A stretch of DNA of 64,000 nucleotides from Sporosarcina sp. BP05 (GTDB lineage: Bacteria > Bacillota > Bacilli > Bacillales_A > Planococcaceae). The stretch spans positions 213,773 to 277,772 of the forward strand of contig NZ_JACFTD010000003.1 in assembly GCF_014282005.1 (NCBI RefSeq), given 5' to 3'. This document shows, piece by piece, positions 30,120 through 39,347 of this stretch (position 1 is the stretch's first letter; every line of letters begins with the position of its first letter). The position numbers were made by a program, and so were the translations under genes. The notes beneath the pieces are model-generated. The model worked only from the letters and a program-made list of their open reading frames with translations. It did not search any database and was not told the origin of the DNA.

Positions 30120-30146
30120 AAAGCCGCTCAACTGATGAGCGGCTTT
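30120..30146. terminator. Terminator of the COG2426 gene
   Basis: AAAGCCGCTC-AACTGAT-GAGCGGCTTT stem 13 bases after the stop, with a short T run on the + strand. sspI is on the opposite strand further on, so it may also end that transcript. Confidence 0.75.
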
Positions 30147-30215
30147 ACGTTTATCCAAAAACTGTTGTCGTTGCATGAACAAACGGGAAAGATCAAACAT
30201 TTGCGTTTGTTCGAT

Positions 30216-30428
30216 TTAGCTGGCTGCAAATACTGTTGCCAGTTCGCCTGCCATTTTAGACTTTTCCTGTTCGCCTGCATGGTTCCACAGCTTTTCGAAA
30301 AACACCCCTAGTCCAGGTAACAGGTGCTCTTCACCTCGCTTAATGGCATCTTCCACAACGTTACGGATATCTTCCGCTGTATTATTCGTCATGTTTGCCG
30401 AAATGGCATCTCTAATTTGAAAATCCAT
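30216..30428 (-). CDS. sspI: Small acid-soluble spore protein SspI
   Basis: 70 residues. The family-defining stretch is AIKRGEEHLLPGLGVFFEKLW, as in B. subtilis SspI. It is a minor small acid-soluble protein of the spore core, normally made in the forespore under sigma-G. Its position next to trmH (ysgA) and pheST matches B. subtilis. The start ATG has TGGGAGG upstream; a sigma-G promoter could not be read with confidence. Confidence 0.93.
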   Translation of the reverse strand: MDFQIRDAISANMTNNTAEDIRNVVEDAIKRGEEHLLPGLGVFFEKLWNHAGEQEKSKMAGELATVFAAS

Positions 30429-30519
30429 TTTATCAACCTCCCACTTTCATTTTGGACACAAATATCGCCAACTATACCGACATTTGATACACTGAAAAGA
30501 AAAAGGCGGTAACCTACAT

Positions 30520-31284
30520 ATGAAACGGATTGAATCATCACAAAACGCACTCGTGAAACATTGGAAAAAGCTTGTCACAACACGAAAAGAACGCGATCAG
30601 TCGAAAGAATTCCTTGTCGAAGGTTTTCATCTCGTTGAAGAAGCATTAAAAAGTAACGGGACAATTCTTGCGTTGATCACCCGTGACGGTGTAGAAATAC
30701 CTCAAGGATGGTCTATAGAAGGGGTAAAACTTGTTGAGATAACAGAGGCCATTGCGAAAGAAATTTCGGAGACGGAGCAGTCGCAAGGTATTTATGCACA
30801 TTGCCGTCAGCCGGAGCACGCCGAAGAAGATTATTCTTCGTGGAAAAAACTTTTATTAATTGACGCGGTCCAAGATCCCGGTAATGTCGGAACGATGATT
30901 CGAACGGCAGATGCCGCTGGAATGGATGCAGTTATTCTCGGCGTGGGCACGGCTGATTCATATAACCCGAAAACAGTACGTTCTGCGCAAGGCTCTCACT
31001 TCAATATCCCAATCGTCAAAGGTGATCTTATTGAATGGACGGCTAAGGCGAAAGAAGTGGGAATTCAAGTTTTGGGCACCGGATTGAAAAATGCAGTGAA
31101 TCACTCGGATATCTGGCCACAAGCCGAATTTGCATTGATTGTCGGAAATGAAGGAAGCGGCGTCAATCCGGAATTGCTTGAGATGGCGGACAATACAGTC
31201 AAGATTCCAATGTACGGCAAAGCGGAATCATTAAACGTTGCAGTGGCAACGGGAATCCTGCTATATACGTATTCCAAAATGTGA
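30520..31284 (+). CDS. TrmH (SpoU) family RNA 2'-O-methyltransferase, YsgA-like
   Basis: 254 residues. The N-terminal substrate-binding domain begins RIESSQNALVKHWKKL. The SPOUT knot shows LIDAVQDPGNVGTMIRTADAAG (motif 1), NEGSGVNPEL (motif 2) and IPMYGKAESLNVAVATGI (motif 3, AdoMet site). It probably 2'-O-methylates rRNA or tRNA ribose; the target is not known. It is divergent from sspI and lies upstream of the pheST T-box. Confidence 0.9.
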   Translation: MKRIESSQNALVKHWKKLVTTRKERDQSKEFLVEGFHLVEEALKSNGTILALITRDGVEIPQGWSIEGVKLVEITEAIAKEISETEQSQGIYAHCRQPEHAEEDYSSWKKLLLIDAVQDPGNVGTMIRTADAAGMDAVILGVGTADSYNPKTVRSAQGSHFNIPIVKGDLIEWTAKAKEVGIQVLGTGLKNAVNHSDIWPQAEFALIVGNEGSGVNPELLEMADNTVKIPMYGKAESLNVAVATGILLYTYSKM

Positions 31285-31298
31285 AAATTAGCATGTTG

Positions 31299-31327
31299 TT
31301 GATGAACAAATCATAATCGGGTATACT
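31299..31327 (+). promoter_or_regulatory. Sigma-A promoter of the pheST T-box transcript
   Basis: TTGATG (31299-31304), 17-base spacer, TATACT (31322-31327), just upstream of the T-box leader. Confidence 0.65.
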
Positions 31328-31334
31328 AGTCATT

Positions 31335-31595
31335 ATGAACAGAAATGAAAAGCAATGATCGGGAAAAGTAAACAATACATGAGCCGAAAGGGATTCCGCG
31401 CCTTGACTGAAAGCGCAGAAGGGTAAATGGTTGTCGAAGTTCACCCCGTGAGCTGCCGCCAGGACCAGCGTAAGCTGTAAAGGCGTGCCGGTGCCGGACC
31501 GTTATTCCGATTTGAGTGATCATATCTTCGGGTATGATAATCAGGGTGGTACCGCGAAATCGTCCTCGTCCCTTTTATAAGGGGCGGGGTTTTTA
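31335..31595 (+). ncRNA. Phenylalanine T-box riboswitch leader of pheST
   Basis: The conserved T-box bulge AGGGTGGTACCGCG lies at 31543-31556. It is followed by a terminator, CCTCGTCCC and GGGGCGGGG with a T tail (31564-31595). Upstream is a large stem I region whose base pairs ATCGG with CCGAT. A UUC triplet at 31505-31507, just before that 3' strand, is the likely Phe specifier codon. Uncharged tRNA-Phe binding would prevent termination and switch on pheST. Confidence 0.93.
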
Positions 31596-31596
31596 T

Positions 31597-31636
31597 TGTC
31601 TAGGCGTCTAATCAGGCGTCCAGCACTTTTGTTTAT
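31597..31636. repeat. Fragment of the CCAGCGCC-type repeat
   Basis: GTCTAGGCGTC...GCGTCCAGCACTTTTGTTTAT lies between the T-box terminator and pheS and resembles the ends of the dispersed repeat at 10005 and 51685. It is short, so this is tentative. Confidence 0.4.
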
Positions 31637-31654
31637 TTTGAAAGGAGAATTGAC

Positions 31655-32692
31655 ATGGAAGCACAATTAGAACTGTTGAAAGTAGAGGCGCTTGCAAAAA
31701 TTGAAGCAGCTTCAGATGTAAAATCATTGAATGACGTCCGTGTTGCCTATTTAGGAAAAAAGGGCCCAATTACGGATCTTTTGAAAGGTATGGGGAAACT
31801 TCCTGCTGAAGAACGACCTAAGATAGGGGCACTCGTTAACGTCATCCGTGAATCTGTAACAGAAATTTTGGAAGACCGTATGGCAAAACTTGAGGAATTG
31901 GCCATCAACGAGCAGCTTGAAAAAGAATCGATTGACGTGACACTGCCTGGACGTCCAGCACGTACAGGGAATCACCATCCACTCACACGTGTTGTAGAGG
32001 AAATCGAAGACTTCTTCATCAGCATGGGGTATGAAATCGCTGAAGGGCCTGAAGTTGAGAAAGACTATTACAACTTTGAGGCGTTGAACTTGCCTAAAGG
32101 TCATCCAGCACGTGATATGCAAGACTCGTTCTACATATCCGAAGATATTCTTCTTCGTACACATACATCGCCAGTTCAAGCACGGACGATGGAAGCGAAA
32201 GGCGGCGCGCCGATTAAGATTATTTGCCCAGGTAAAGTGTACCGCCGTGATAGTGATGATGCGACGCATTCTCATCAGTTCACGCAAATTGAAGGTCTTG
32301 TTATTGGTGAAGATATCCGAATGAGCGACTTGAAAGGGACACTTTCTTTATTCGCGAAAAAAATGTTTGGCGATGAGCGTGAAATTCGTCTGCGTCCGAG
32401 TTTCTTCCCATTCACGGAACCATCTGTTGAAATGGATATTTCATGCTTCAAATGTGGCGGAGATGGCTGTAACGTTTGTAAAAAAACGGGTTGGATTGAA
32501 ATTTTGGGTGCCGGAATGGTACACCCGAATGTGCTGAAAATGGCTGGTTATGACCCCGCTGTCGTATCAGGTTTCGCTTTCGGTATGGGACCTGAACGAA
32601 TTGCAATGTTGAAATATGGTGTGGAAGATATTCGTCATTTCTATACGAATGACGTGCGGTTTGTATCGCAATTCCACCGGACGGAAGCCTAA
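31655..32692 (+). CDS. pheS: Phenylalanyl-tRNA synthetase alpha subunit
   Basis: 345 residues. The N-terminal coiled coil is followed by class II motifs: [25 protein letters not shown] and [13 protein letters not shown]. The end [19 protein letters not shown] is motif 3. It charges tRNA-Phe as an alpha2-beta2 tetramer with PheT. AAAGGAG precedes the ATG, and pheT follows after 12 bases. Confidence 0.97.
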   Translation: MEAQLELLKVEALAKIEAASDVKSLNDVRVAYLGKKGPITDLLKGMGKLPAEERPKIGALVNVIRESVTEILEDRMAKLEELAINEQLEKESIDVTLPGRPARTGNHHPLTRVVEEIEDFFISMGYEIAEGPEVEKDYYNFEALNLPKGHPARDMQDSFYISEDILLRTHTSPVQARTMEAKGGAPIKIICPGKVYRRDSDDATHSHQFTQIEGLVIGEDIRMSDLKGTLSLFAKKMFGDEREIRLRPSFFPFTEPSVEMDISCFKCGGDGCNVCKKTGWIEILGAGMVHPNVLKMAGYDPAVVSGFAFGMGPERIAMLKYGVEDIRHFYTNDVRFVSQFHRTEA

Positions 32693-32704
32693 GGAGGAAT
32701 TGAT

Positions 32705-35116
32705 ATGTTAGTATCTACAAAATGGTTGAGTGAGTATGTAAATATAGAGGGTATTGCTGTTGCAGATCTTGCGGAGAAAATTACACGTTCTGGGATTGAA
32801 GTTGATTCCATAATTGACCGTTCACATGACATGACAAATGTAGTTGTGGGCTATGTGGTGGAATGTGTCAAACATCCGGAAGCGGATAAGTTGAACATTT
32901 GCCAAGTGGACGTTGGAGAAGAAACCACACAAATTATTTGTGGTGCATCAAACGTTGCAGCAGGGCAGAAAGTCATCGTTGCACGTCCGGGCGCAGTGCT
33001 ACCAGGCGGCATGAAAATTAAAAAAGCAAAACTACGCGGTGAAGAATCGAACGGAATGATTTGTTCACTTCAAGAACTTGCGATTGAAGGAAAGCTCGTA
33101 CCGAAAGCCTATGCAGAAGGAATCTACGTTCTTCCTGAATCTGCTGTACCTGGTTCAGACGCACTTCCATTGCTTGGTCTTGATGATCAAGTGCTTGAAT
33201 TCGATTTAACGCCAAACCGTTCAGACGCACTTAGTATGATAGGGGTTGCGTATGAAGTTGGTGCGATTTTATCACAAGGCATTCAGCTCCCTGAAATTAC
33301 CTACACGGCTTCAAATGAAAAAGCAGAAGATATGCTGAAACTGCGCATCGATGCGAAAGAAGACAATCCGATGTACGTAGCGAAAGTCGTGAAAAACGTT
33401 AAAGTTGAAGCTTCGCCGTTATGGCTTCAAAACCGTTTGATGGCTGCTGGCGTACGTCCACACAACAACGTTGTCGATATCACAAACTTTGTGTTGATGG
33501 AATACGGCCAGCCACTTCATGCATTTGACTATGACCGTCTTGAAACAGGTGAAATCGCTGTCCGACTTGCAGAACAAGGTGAAAAAATCACGACATTGGA
33601 TGATGCTGAACGGACGCTTGAAGCGCATCAACTTGTCATTACAAACGGTAAAGAACCTGTAGCGATTGCTGGCGTAATGGGTGGATTAAATACGGAAGTA
33701 CATGATGGAACGACTACAGTTGTCATCGAATCAGCTTACTTCGCACCAGGATCTGTCCGCCGCACATCCAGAGAGCTTGGACTGCGTAGTGATGCGAGTA
33801 CACGCTTTGAAAAAGGAGTCGATCCTAATCGGGTCGAAGCAGCAGCAGAACGTGCCGCGCAACTTATGGCTGAAATCGCGGGTGGCGAAGTGCTTGCTGG
33901 TTCAGTCATTGTTGATGAACTCGATAAAACACCTGTACGCATTACTGTTTCACCGGATTATATCAACAACCGCCTGGGTATGAAGATCCCTCTTGAAGAA
34001 ATGCTAGCTATTTTAGATGGATTGCAAATCCCTACAGAAGCGGTGAACGGAAAACTTATCATTGACGCACCGACACGCAGGCAGGATCTTCGAATCCAAG
34101 AAGATATTATCGAAGAGATTGCACGGATGTACGGCTACGACTTGATTCCAATGACACTTCCAGTAACTGAATCAACACCGGGTGGATTGTCACCGTACCA
34201 GTCGAAACGTCGTACAGTTAGAGCGTTCCTTGAAGGCGCAGGACTCTACCAGGCACTGACGTATTCATTGACATCTAAGGAACAAGCTCAAAGCTACGCG
34301 CTTGAAACAGCACCTGTTACTGAACTTTTGATGCCTATGAGTGAAGATCGCAGTATCCTTCGTCAAAGCCTTATTCCGCATCTTCTTGAAGCAGCGACAT
34401 ATAACGTTGCACGCCGTATGGAATCTGTGGCGCTTTATGAAACGGGATCGGTCTTCCTTGGTGAACAGGAAGATGGTCTGCCACAGGAAGTTGAACATGT
34501 TGCAGCTGTTATTACTGGCAAATGGGTCGACCATGCATGGCAAGCCGAAACAAAATCGGTTGACTTTTTCGTACTAAAAGGGATTGTCGAAGGCATGATG
34601 GACAGTCTTGGACTTGTTGAAGGTCTGTCATTCGAACAAACTGTTCTGGATGGGATGCATCCTGGGCGGACAGCAAACATTTTCCAAAACGGCAAACGGA
34701 TTGGTTTGATTGGACAAATTCACCCGACAGAACAGAAAAAACGTGATTTGAAAAACACGTATGTAATGGAAATGAACCTTGCTAAAATCTTGGCGATTGA
34801 AACGGATGAATTGCTATACGTTCCGGTTCCACGATTCCCGTCGAGTTCTAGGGATATCGCGCTTGTCGTATCGAGCGGGACATCAGCAGGAATGCTTAGG
34901 GATGTCATCCGAAGTGCTGGCGGCAAGTTGTTGAAAGATGTTAGATTGTTTGATCTGTACGAAGGGGATAACGTTGAGGAAGGCAAGAAATCACTTGCAT
35001 TCTCTCTGACATATGCAGACCCTGAGCGCACATTGACAGACGAAGAAGTCGTCAAAGCGCATGGAAAAGTATTGAATGCATTAACGACTGAAGCAGGAGC
35101 ATTGCTTCGCGGATAA
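32705..35116 (+). CDS. pheT: Phenylalanyl-tRNA synthetase beta subunit
   Basis: 803 residues, full length. An OB-fold tRNA-binding EMAP domain lies at about residues 40-155 (CVKHPEADKLNICQVDVG). B3/B4 editing domains follow in the middle (PNRSDALSMIGVAYE, VDITNFVLMEYGQPLHAFD). The B5 domain and the anticodon-binding FDX domain are at the C-terminus (PVPRFPSSSRDIALVV). It pairs with PheS and edits mischarged Tyr-tRNA-Phe. TAAGGAGG precedes the ATG. Confidence 0.97.
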   Translation: MLVSTKWLSEYVNIEGIAVADLAEKITRSGIEVDSIIDRSHDMTNVVVGYVVECVKHPEADKLNICQVDVGEETTQIICGASNVAAGQKVIVARPGAVLPGGMKIKKAKLRGEESNGMICSLQELAIEGKLVPKAYAEGIYVLPESAVPGSDALPLLGLDDQVLEFDLTPNRSDALSMIGVAYEVGAILSQGIQLPEITYTASNEKAEDMLKLRIDAKEDNPMYVAKVVKNVKVEASPLWLQNRLMAAGVRPHNNVVDITNFVLMEYGQPLHAFDYDRLETGEIAVRLAEQGEKITTLDDAERTLEAHQLVITNGKEPVAIAGVMGGLNTEVHDGTTTVVIESAYFAPGSVRRTSRELGLRSDASTRFEKGVDPNRVEAAAERAAQLMAEIAGGEVLAGSVIVDELDKTPVRITVSPDYINNRLGMKIPLEEMLAILDGLQIPTEAVNGKLIIDAPTRRQDLRIQEDIIEEIARMYGYDLIPMTLPVTESTPGGLSPYQSKRRTVRAFLEGAGLYQALTYSLTSKEQAQSYALETAPVTELLMPMSEDRSILRQSLIPHLLEAATYNVARRMESVALYETGSVFLGEQEDGLPQEVEHVAAVITGKWVDHAWQAETKSVDFFVLKGIVEGMMDSLGLVEGLSFEQTVLDGMHPGRTANIFQNGKRIGLIGQIHPTEQKKRDLKNTYVMEMNLAKILAIETDELLYVPVPRFPSSSRDIALVVSSGTSAGMLRDVIRSAGGKLLKDVRLFDLYEGDNVEEGKKSLAFSLTYADPERTLTDEEVVKAHGKVLNALTTEAGALLRG

Positions 35117-35166
35117 ATTCAAAAAGCCGCACACGGAGTTTCGATTCCGTGTGCGGCTTTTTGAAT
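35117..35166. terminator. Terminator of pheST
   Basis: ATTCAAAAAGCCGCACACGGA pairs with its complement ending in TTTTTGAAT around GTTTCGAT. This is a long GC-rich stem with flanking A and T runs. Confidence 0.92.
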
Positions 35167-35201
35167 TAAATAGGGTGATTCGTTATATAATTTCCGCGAA
35201 G

Positions 35202-35301
35202 AGTTGCAGTTAGAATCTCGAAGTTGCAATTAGAAACAAAAAGTTACAATTAAAAATGTAAATTTGCAATTAGAACTCCAGAGTTTCAATTACAGTGATC
35301 C
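35202..35301. repeat. Tandem 20-bp repeat array, first block
   Basis: Five units start at 35202, 35222, 35242, 35262 and 35282, exactly 20 bases apart. The core is AGTTGCAATTAGAA with a variable six-base tail (TCTCGA, CAAAAA and so on). The unit is not a multiple of three and no frame is open, so it is non-coding. Confidence 0.9.
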
Positions 35302-35600
35302 CTTGGCATTCTTTGCTTAGATTTTCGCAGAGTACGCGAAAATCACGCAGAAACCGGACTCTTCGTTGTCCGGTTTTGCAATTAGAGATGTGAAGTTACA
35401 ATTAGAACTCTAGAGTTTCAATTACTGTGATCCCCCGGCATTCTTTGCTTAGATTTTCGCAGAGTACGCGAAAATCACGCAGAAACCGGACTCTTCGTTG
35501 TCCGGTTTTGCAATTAGAAATGTGAAGTTACAATTAGAACTCTAGAGTTTCAATTACTGTGATCCCCCGGTACTCTTTGCTTAGACTTTCGCACAGATGC
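35282..35600. repeat. 132-bp tandem duplication carrying two hairpins per unit
   Basis: AGTTTCAATTAC recurs at 35282, 35414 and 35546, exactly 132 bases apart. The first two units are nearly identical and the third is truncated near 35600. Each full unit holds hairpin ATTTTCGC...GCGAAAAT, hairpin AAACCGGA...TCCGGTTT, and two 20-bp type repeats. Confidence 0.9.
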
Positions 35601-35602
35601 AA

Positions 35603-35682
35603 AGTTGAGATTGAGATACGAAAGTAGCTATTACATTTTAAAAGTTGGTATTAGAATTCGGATGTTGTGATTACACTTCGAA
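35603..35682. repeat. Tandem 20-bp repeat array, diverged second block
   Basis: Units at 35603, 35623, 35643 and 35663 keep the 20-base period and the pattern AGTTGnnATTAnA, with more divergence than the first block. The array runs to just beyond the rnhC stop codon on the opposite strand. Confidence 0.8.
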
Positions 35683-35685
35683 AAA

Positions 35686-36621
35686 TCAACTTCTTTTCCT
35701 TATCGCAATAGCCTTTGCTTTCCCCGCATTCGCAAAATGCCATTTCGTCAAAGACTTCAACTTTTCTTCACCGCTTTTCAACAAAATCCTGGCAGCTACT
35801 TCATCCACTTTGGGTCCCGCGCCTTTCGGCAGTGTCATACCTGCTATCTCACTCAACTTATCCATTTCTTCTAAAAACGCAACACGTGCAATAATTGACG
35901 CAGCTGCAACAGACATATGAAGTCCTTCCGCTTTCGTCGAAAACAGCACATTCTCACGCACAATTTCAGACTCCGCTTTGATGTGATTATAATAAATGCC
36001 GCGTTCTGCAAATTGGTCAATCAAAATATAATCGGGTTTCTCTCCGTCCATTTTCCGGAGTACATGCTTAAGTGCTTGATTATGAAGGAGAGCCTTAATC
36101 TTTCCTTGAGACCAGCCGCTAGCTTGTACTTCATTGTATTTCTCGTTTTCAAGCGTCAGCACACTATAAATGAGTGCCTCCTGTAAATCAGGTGCGATTT
36201 TTCGCATGAGGTCATCTGTTAGCATTTTTGAATCTTTTACACCAAGTTCGCGAACGAGTTCTACTTGATCGGCACGGACGAAACAAGCTGCTACAGTGAC
36301 AGGTCCGAAGAAATCACCCGTTCCAGTTTCATCTGACCCAAGAACGGATAGTTGTGCTAACCCTACAGGTAGCACATCACCTTTTGTTTTCACCGAAACA
36401 GACCCAGCTTTAACTTCCGCAGTACCCCAACGCGCGGCTTCCCGTTCAGATCCTGCGCCCTGGAACAGCACTTTTCCGGACTTGTAGGCTGTAATTGAGG
36501 TATCGGGTAGTTTCGCCGCAAAGACGACACCAGGTGCGTTGCGTACGACTTTTGAAGACGTGTAATGATTTATCACTTTTTTCATATCTTGACTGTTTAC
36601 AATAATAACTTGATTACTCAA
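35686..36621 (-). CDS. rnhC: Ribonuclease HIII
   Basis: 311 residues. The N-terminal TBP-like domain (about 1-85) is followed by the RNase H domain with catalytic SDETGTGDFFGPV (Asp/Glu/Asp) near residue 97, IDQFAERG and VAAASIIARVAF. It removes RNA from RNA-DNA hybrids such as R-loops. It lies convergent to pheT, with the repeat array in between, and divergent from zapA, as in B. subtilis. Confidence 0.95.
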   Translation of the reverse strand: MSNQVIIVNSQDMKKVINHYTSSKVVRNAPGVVFAAKLPDTSITAYKSGKVLFQGAGSEREAARWGTAEVKAGSVSVKTKGDVLPVGLAQLSVLGSDETGTGDFFGPVTVAACFVRADQVELVRELGVKDSKMLTDDLMRKIAPDLQEALIYSVLTLENEKYNEVQASGWSQGKIKALLHNQALKHVLRKMDGEKPDYILIDQFAERGIYYNHIKAESEIVRENVLFSTKAEGLHMSVAAASIIARVAFLEEMDKLSEIAGMTLPKGAGPKVDEVAARILLKSGEEKLKSLTKWHFANAGKAKAIAIRKRS

Positions 36622-36712
36622 TTTATAACTTCCTTTCGTCGACTTAATTCACAACTAAAACCATTTCGTGGTATGATTAATCACAGAGTTTTTTATGTGG
36701 GAGGTCGTATCA

Positions 36713-36973
36713 TTGGCAGACGAACAGAAGACACGCATAGCAGTTGACATATACGGACAGACCTATAAAATGGTCGGTACCGAAACAAGCACTCATATGC
36801 GGCTGGTCGCCTCGATGGTCGATGAAAGGATGAGGGAAATCAGTGCCCATAACCCTTATCTCGACAGTACAAAAATCGCTGTGCTTACCGCTGTTAATAG
36901 TGTACATGATTATCTTAAATTAAAAAAACAAGTTGAACAAATGGAAGAAGAATTGAATAAGCTGAAGGGTTGA
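36713..36973 (+). CDS. zapA: Cell division protein ZapA
   Basis: 86 residues from the TTG at 36713, with GGGAGG eight bases upstream; this matches the usual length of about 85. [16 protein letters not shown] forms the N-terminal domain, and a heptad-rich C-terminal helix ([19 protein letters not shown]) provides the coiled-coil tetramer. It bundles FtsZ filaments at the division ring. It starts the zapA-cvpA-polX-mutS2 run. Confidence 0.92.
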   Translation: MADEQKTRIAVDIYGQTYKMVGTETSTHMRLVASMVDERMREISAHNPYLDSTKIAVLTAVNSVHDYLKLKKQVEQMEEELNKLKG

Positions 36974-36982
36974 CGGTATTAC

Positions 36983-37522
36983 ATGCTTGATTTATTAATT
37001 ATTTTCCTCCTATTCGGGGGACTCGTAACAGGATTTAGACGGGGACTTATTGTCCAAATTATACATATGACAGGATTCATCATCGCACTTGTTGTCGCTT
37101 ACTCGTACTATAAACAACTTGCGGAAACGTTTGTTCTATGGGTTCCTTATCCGGGTGTTACAGCAGGTTCGAAATTATCCATGACAGTCGAACAACTTGA
37201 TCTAGATGGGACATTCTATCAATTACTGGCGTTTGTTTTGATATTTCTTGTCGTCAAATTTGGATTGCAGCTCATTGCATCTATGTTTGATTTCCTAAAG
37301 TATTTGCCTGTCCTCGGTTTCATAGCACGTATTACGGGGGCTTTGTTCGGATTTGTCGAATTCTATATACTTATGTTCCTTGTGTTCTATTTGCTGGCTA
37401 TGCTACCGATAGAGTTTATTCAAGACCAGATAAGTCATTCATTGCTGGCTAAGTCGATGTTTGAACATACACCGCTGTTGTCAGAAGCGGTGAAAAAATG
37501 GTGGTTCATCTATACAAACTGA
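36983..37522 (+). CDS. CvpA family membrane protein (YshB)
   Basis: 179 residues with four hydrophobic segments. The N-terminus MLDLLIIFLLFGGLVTGFRRG is typical of CvpA family members, named after a colicin V production locus. The B. subtilis orthologue YshB sits in the same place between zapA and polX. Its role is not established. It begins nine bases after zapA and is probably co-translated. Confidence 0.88.
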   Translation: MLDLLIIFLLFGGLVTGFRRGLIVQIIHMTGFIIALVVAYSYYKQLAETFVLWVPYPGVTAGSKLSMTVEQLDLDGTFYQLLAFVLIFLVVKFGLQLIASMFDFLKYLPVLGFIARITGALFGFVEFYILMFLVFYLLAMLPIEFIQDQISHSLLAKSMFEHTPLLSEAVKKWWFIYTN

Positions 37523-37523
37523 C

Positions 37524-37554
37524 GGCTTCCCCCTTTTTGGAGGGAGGCTTTTTT
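37524..37554 (+). terminator. Probable terminator after cvpA
   Basis: GGCTTCCCCC and GGAGGGAGGC pair across a short loop and end in TTTTTT, before polX. Readthrough to polX is possible. Confidence 0.65.
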
Positions 37555-37624
37555 CTAGAATTGTCTATCTACGGCGGCCGAAAGTAAAATGCCGCTTCCG
37601 CATTTCAGAACAGGAGGGCTTTTA

Positions 37625-39331
37625 GTGAATAAAAAAACAATCATTCGCACGTTTGAAAAAATCGCTTTATACATGGAGTTACTGGGGGAAAACCATTTCA
37701 AAGTAGCTGCATTTAGAAAAGCTGCCAACGTGCTTGAACTAGATCCACGCAGTTTAGCAGAAATGGATGATATTTTGAAGTTGAAAGGGATTGGCAAAGG
37801 CACAGGTGCTGTTATTACCGACTTGCTAGAAAAAGGAGAGTCGGATCTTCTGAAAGAAATGGAAGAGGCTGTGCCAAAAGGGCTTGTTCCTTTGTTGAAA
37901 ATCCCGGGTCTTGGCGGCAAAAAAATCGCCAAACTGCGTGAGGCGCTCGGCATCGATTCAGTCGAATCACTCCATGCGGCATGCCTTGCAGGGGACGTGA
38001 GTAAAGTCGCCGGTTTTGGCAAGAAAACGGAAGACAATATTTTGAGTGAAATTGAAATTTTAGGAACTCGGCAAGGGAAATTCCCGCATTGGCAAATGGA
38101 GAAAGTCGTTACATTTGTTGAACAGGAACTTCGTTTGATAGCAGAGATTAACCATTTTTCTGTTGCGGGAAGTTATCGGCGAACGGAAGAGGAAAGCAGT
38201 GACGTTGATTTCATAATTGTGACGAACGAGCCCGCAAAAGTTCGCGAAAAACTACTTGCAACATTGCCGCTTATCGCAACGATTGCGGCAGGGGATGCGA
38301 AATTGTCTGTAACACTCGACTTGGAAGAAGCAATTGACGCCGATTTCCGGTTTGTGAAAGCAGAACAATTCGCAAGTGCCATTCATCACTTCACAGGCTC
38401 GAAAGATCATAACGTCAAGATGCGTCAGCTTGCGAAATCTAGGGGAATGAAAATAAGTGAATACGGTGTGGAGAATGAAGATGGTTCCGTCGAGACCTTC
38501 GATTCGGAAGAACAATTCTTCGCTCACTTCGGTTTGCCGTTCATCCCGCCTGCGGTGCGAAGAAATGGCAGTGAAATCGATCGTGTCGATGAACTCGCCG
38601 GCTTAGTGGCGCTTGAAGACATCCGTTCAGATCTGCATATGCATACAACGTGGTCAGACGGAGCGTACTCAATCCGTGAAATGGTTGAGGCCTGCCGTGC
38701 TAAAGGCTATTCCTATATGGTTATCACAGACCATACGCAGTACCTCAAAGTTGCGAACGGACTAACGCCTGAACGTTTACGCGAACAAATCGCGGAAATC
38801 CGTTCGTTGAATAAAGAATACGACGACATCGAAATATTTTGCGGAACGGAAATGGACATACTTCCTGACGCTACGCTCGATTTCGATGATGAACTACTCA
38901 GTGAGCTAGATTTTGTCATCGCGTCTATTCACTCTAATTTCAGTCAATCACAAGAACTGATTATGGAACGCCTTCTTACGGCTATGAAAAATCCGCATGT
39001 CGATATGATTGCGCACCCGACTGGCCGTATCGTAGGTCAAAGGGAAGGCTATAATCCCGATGTACCTCAACTCATCCAATGGGCGAAGGAATATGGTAAA
39101 ATACTTGAGTTGAATGCGAATCCATACCGGCTTGACCTTGCGACTGATCACCTTATCATGGCGCAGGAAGCTGGAGTTACTATTGCCATCAATACAGATG
39201 CACATGCGATCGAACAACTAAATTATATGACTACTGGTGTAAACTACGGTAAAAAAGCTTGGCTGAAAAAAGATACGGTCGTAAATACGTGGCCGCTTGA
39301 TAAATTTATCCGCGACATTGTGCGGAAGTGA
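37625..39331 (+). CDS. polX: Family X DNA polymerase/3'-5' exonuclease PolX
   Basis: 568 residues from the GTG at 37625, with GGAGGG before it. The N-terminal polymerase core has helix-hairpin-helix IPGLGGKKIAKL and palm SYRRTEEESSDVDFII. A C-terminal PHP domain begins SDLHMHTTWSDGAYS and continues MVITDHTQYL with further metal residues (GTEMDIL, IAINTDAH). B. subtilis PolX fills short gaps in base-excision repair, and its PHP domain gives the exonuclease. Confidence 0.95.
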   Translation: MNKKTIIRTFEKIALYMELLGENHFKVAAFRKAANVLELDPRSLAEMDDILKLKGIGKGTGAVITDLLEKGESDLLKEMEEAVPKGLVPLLKIPGLGGKKIAKLREALGIDSVESLHAACLAGDVSKVAGFGKKTEDNILSEIEILGTRQGKFPHWQMEKVVTFVEQELRLIAEINHFSVAGSYRRTEEESSDVDFIIVTNEPAKVREKLLATLPLIATIAAGDAKLSVTLDLEEAIDADFRFVKAEQFASAIHHFTGSKDHNVKMRQLAKSRGMKISEYGVENEDGSVETFDSEEQFFAHFGLPFIPPAVRRNGSEIDRVDELAGLVALEDIRSDLHMHTTWSDGAYSIREMVEACRAKGYSYMVITDHTQYLKVANGLTPERLREQIAEIRSLNKEYDDIEIFCGTEMDILPDATLDFDDELLSELDFVIASIHSNFSQSQELIMERLLTAMKNPHVDMIAHPTGRIVGQREGYNPDVPQLIQWAKEYGKILELNANPYRLDLATDHLIMAQEAGVTIAINTDAHAIEQLNYMTTGVNYGKKAWLKKDTVVNTWPLDKFIRDIVRK

Positions 39332-39347
39332 AAGGAAGTGTAAGACA

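Noticed and set aside
35202..35682. CRISPR array
   Set aside because: Units are only 20 bp, contiguous without unique spacers of 30-40 bp, and drift in sequence; the higher-order unit is a 132-bp tandem copy. No cas genes are nearby.
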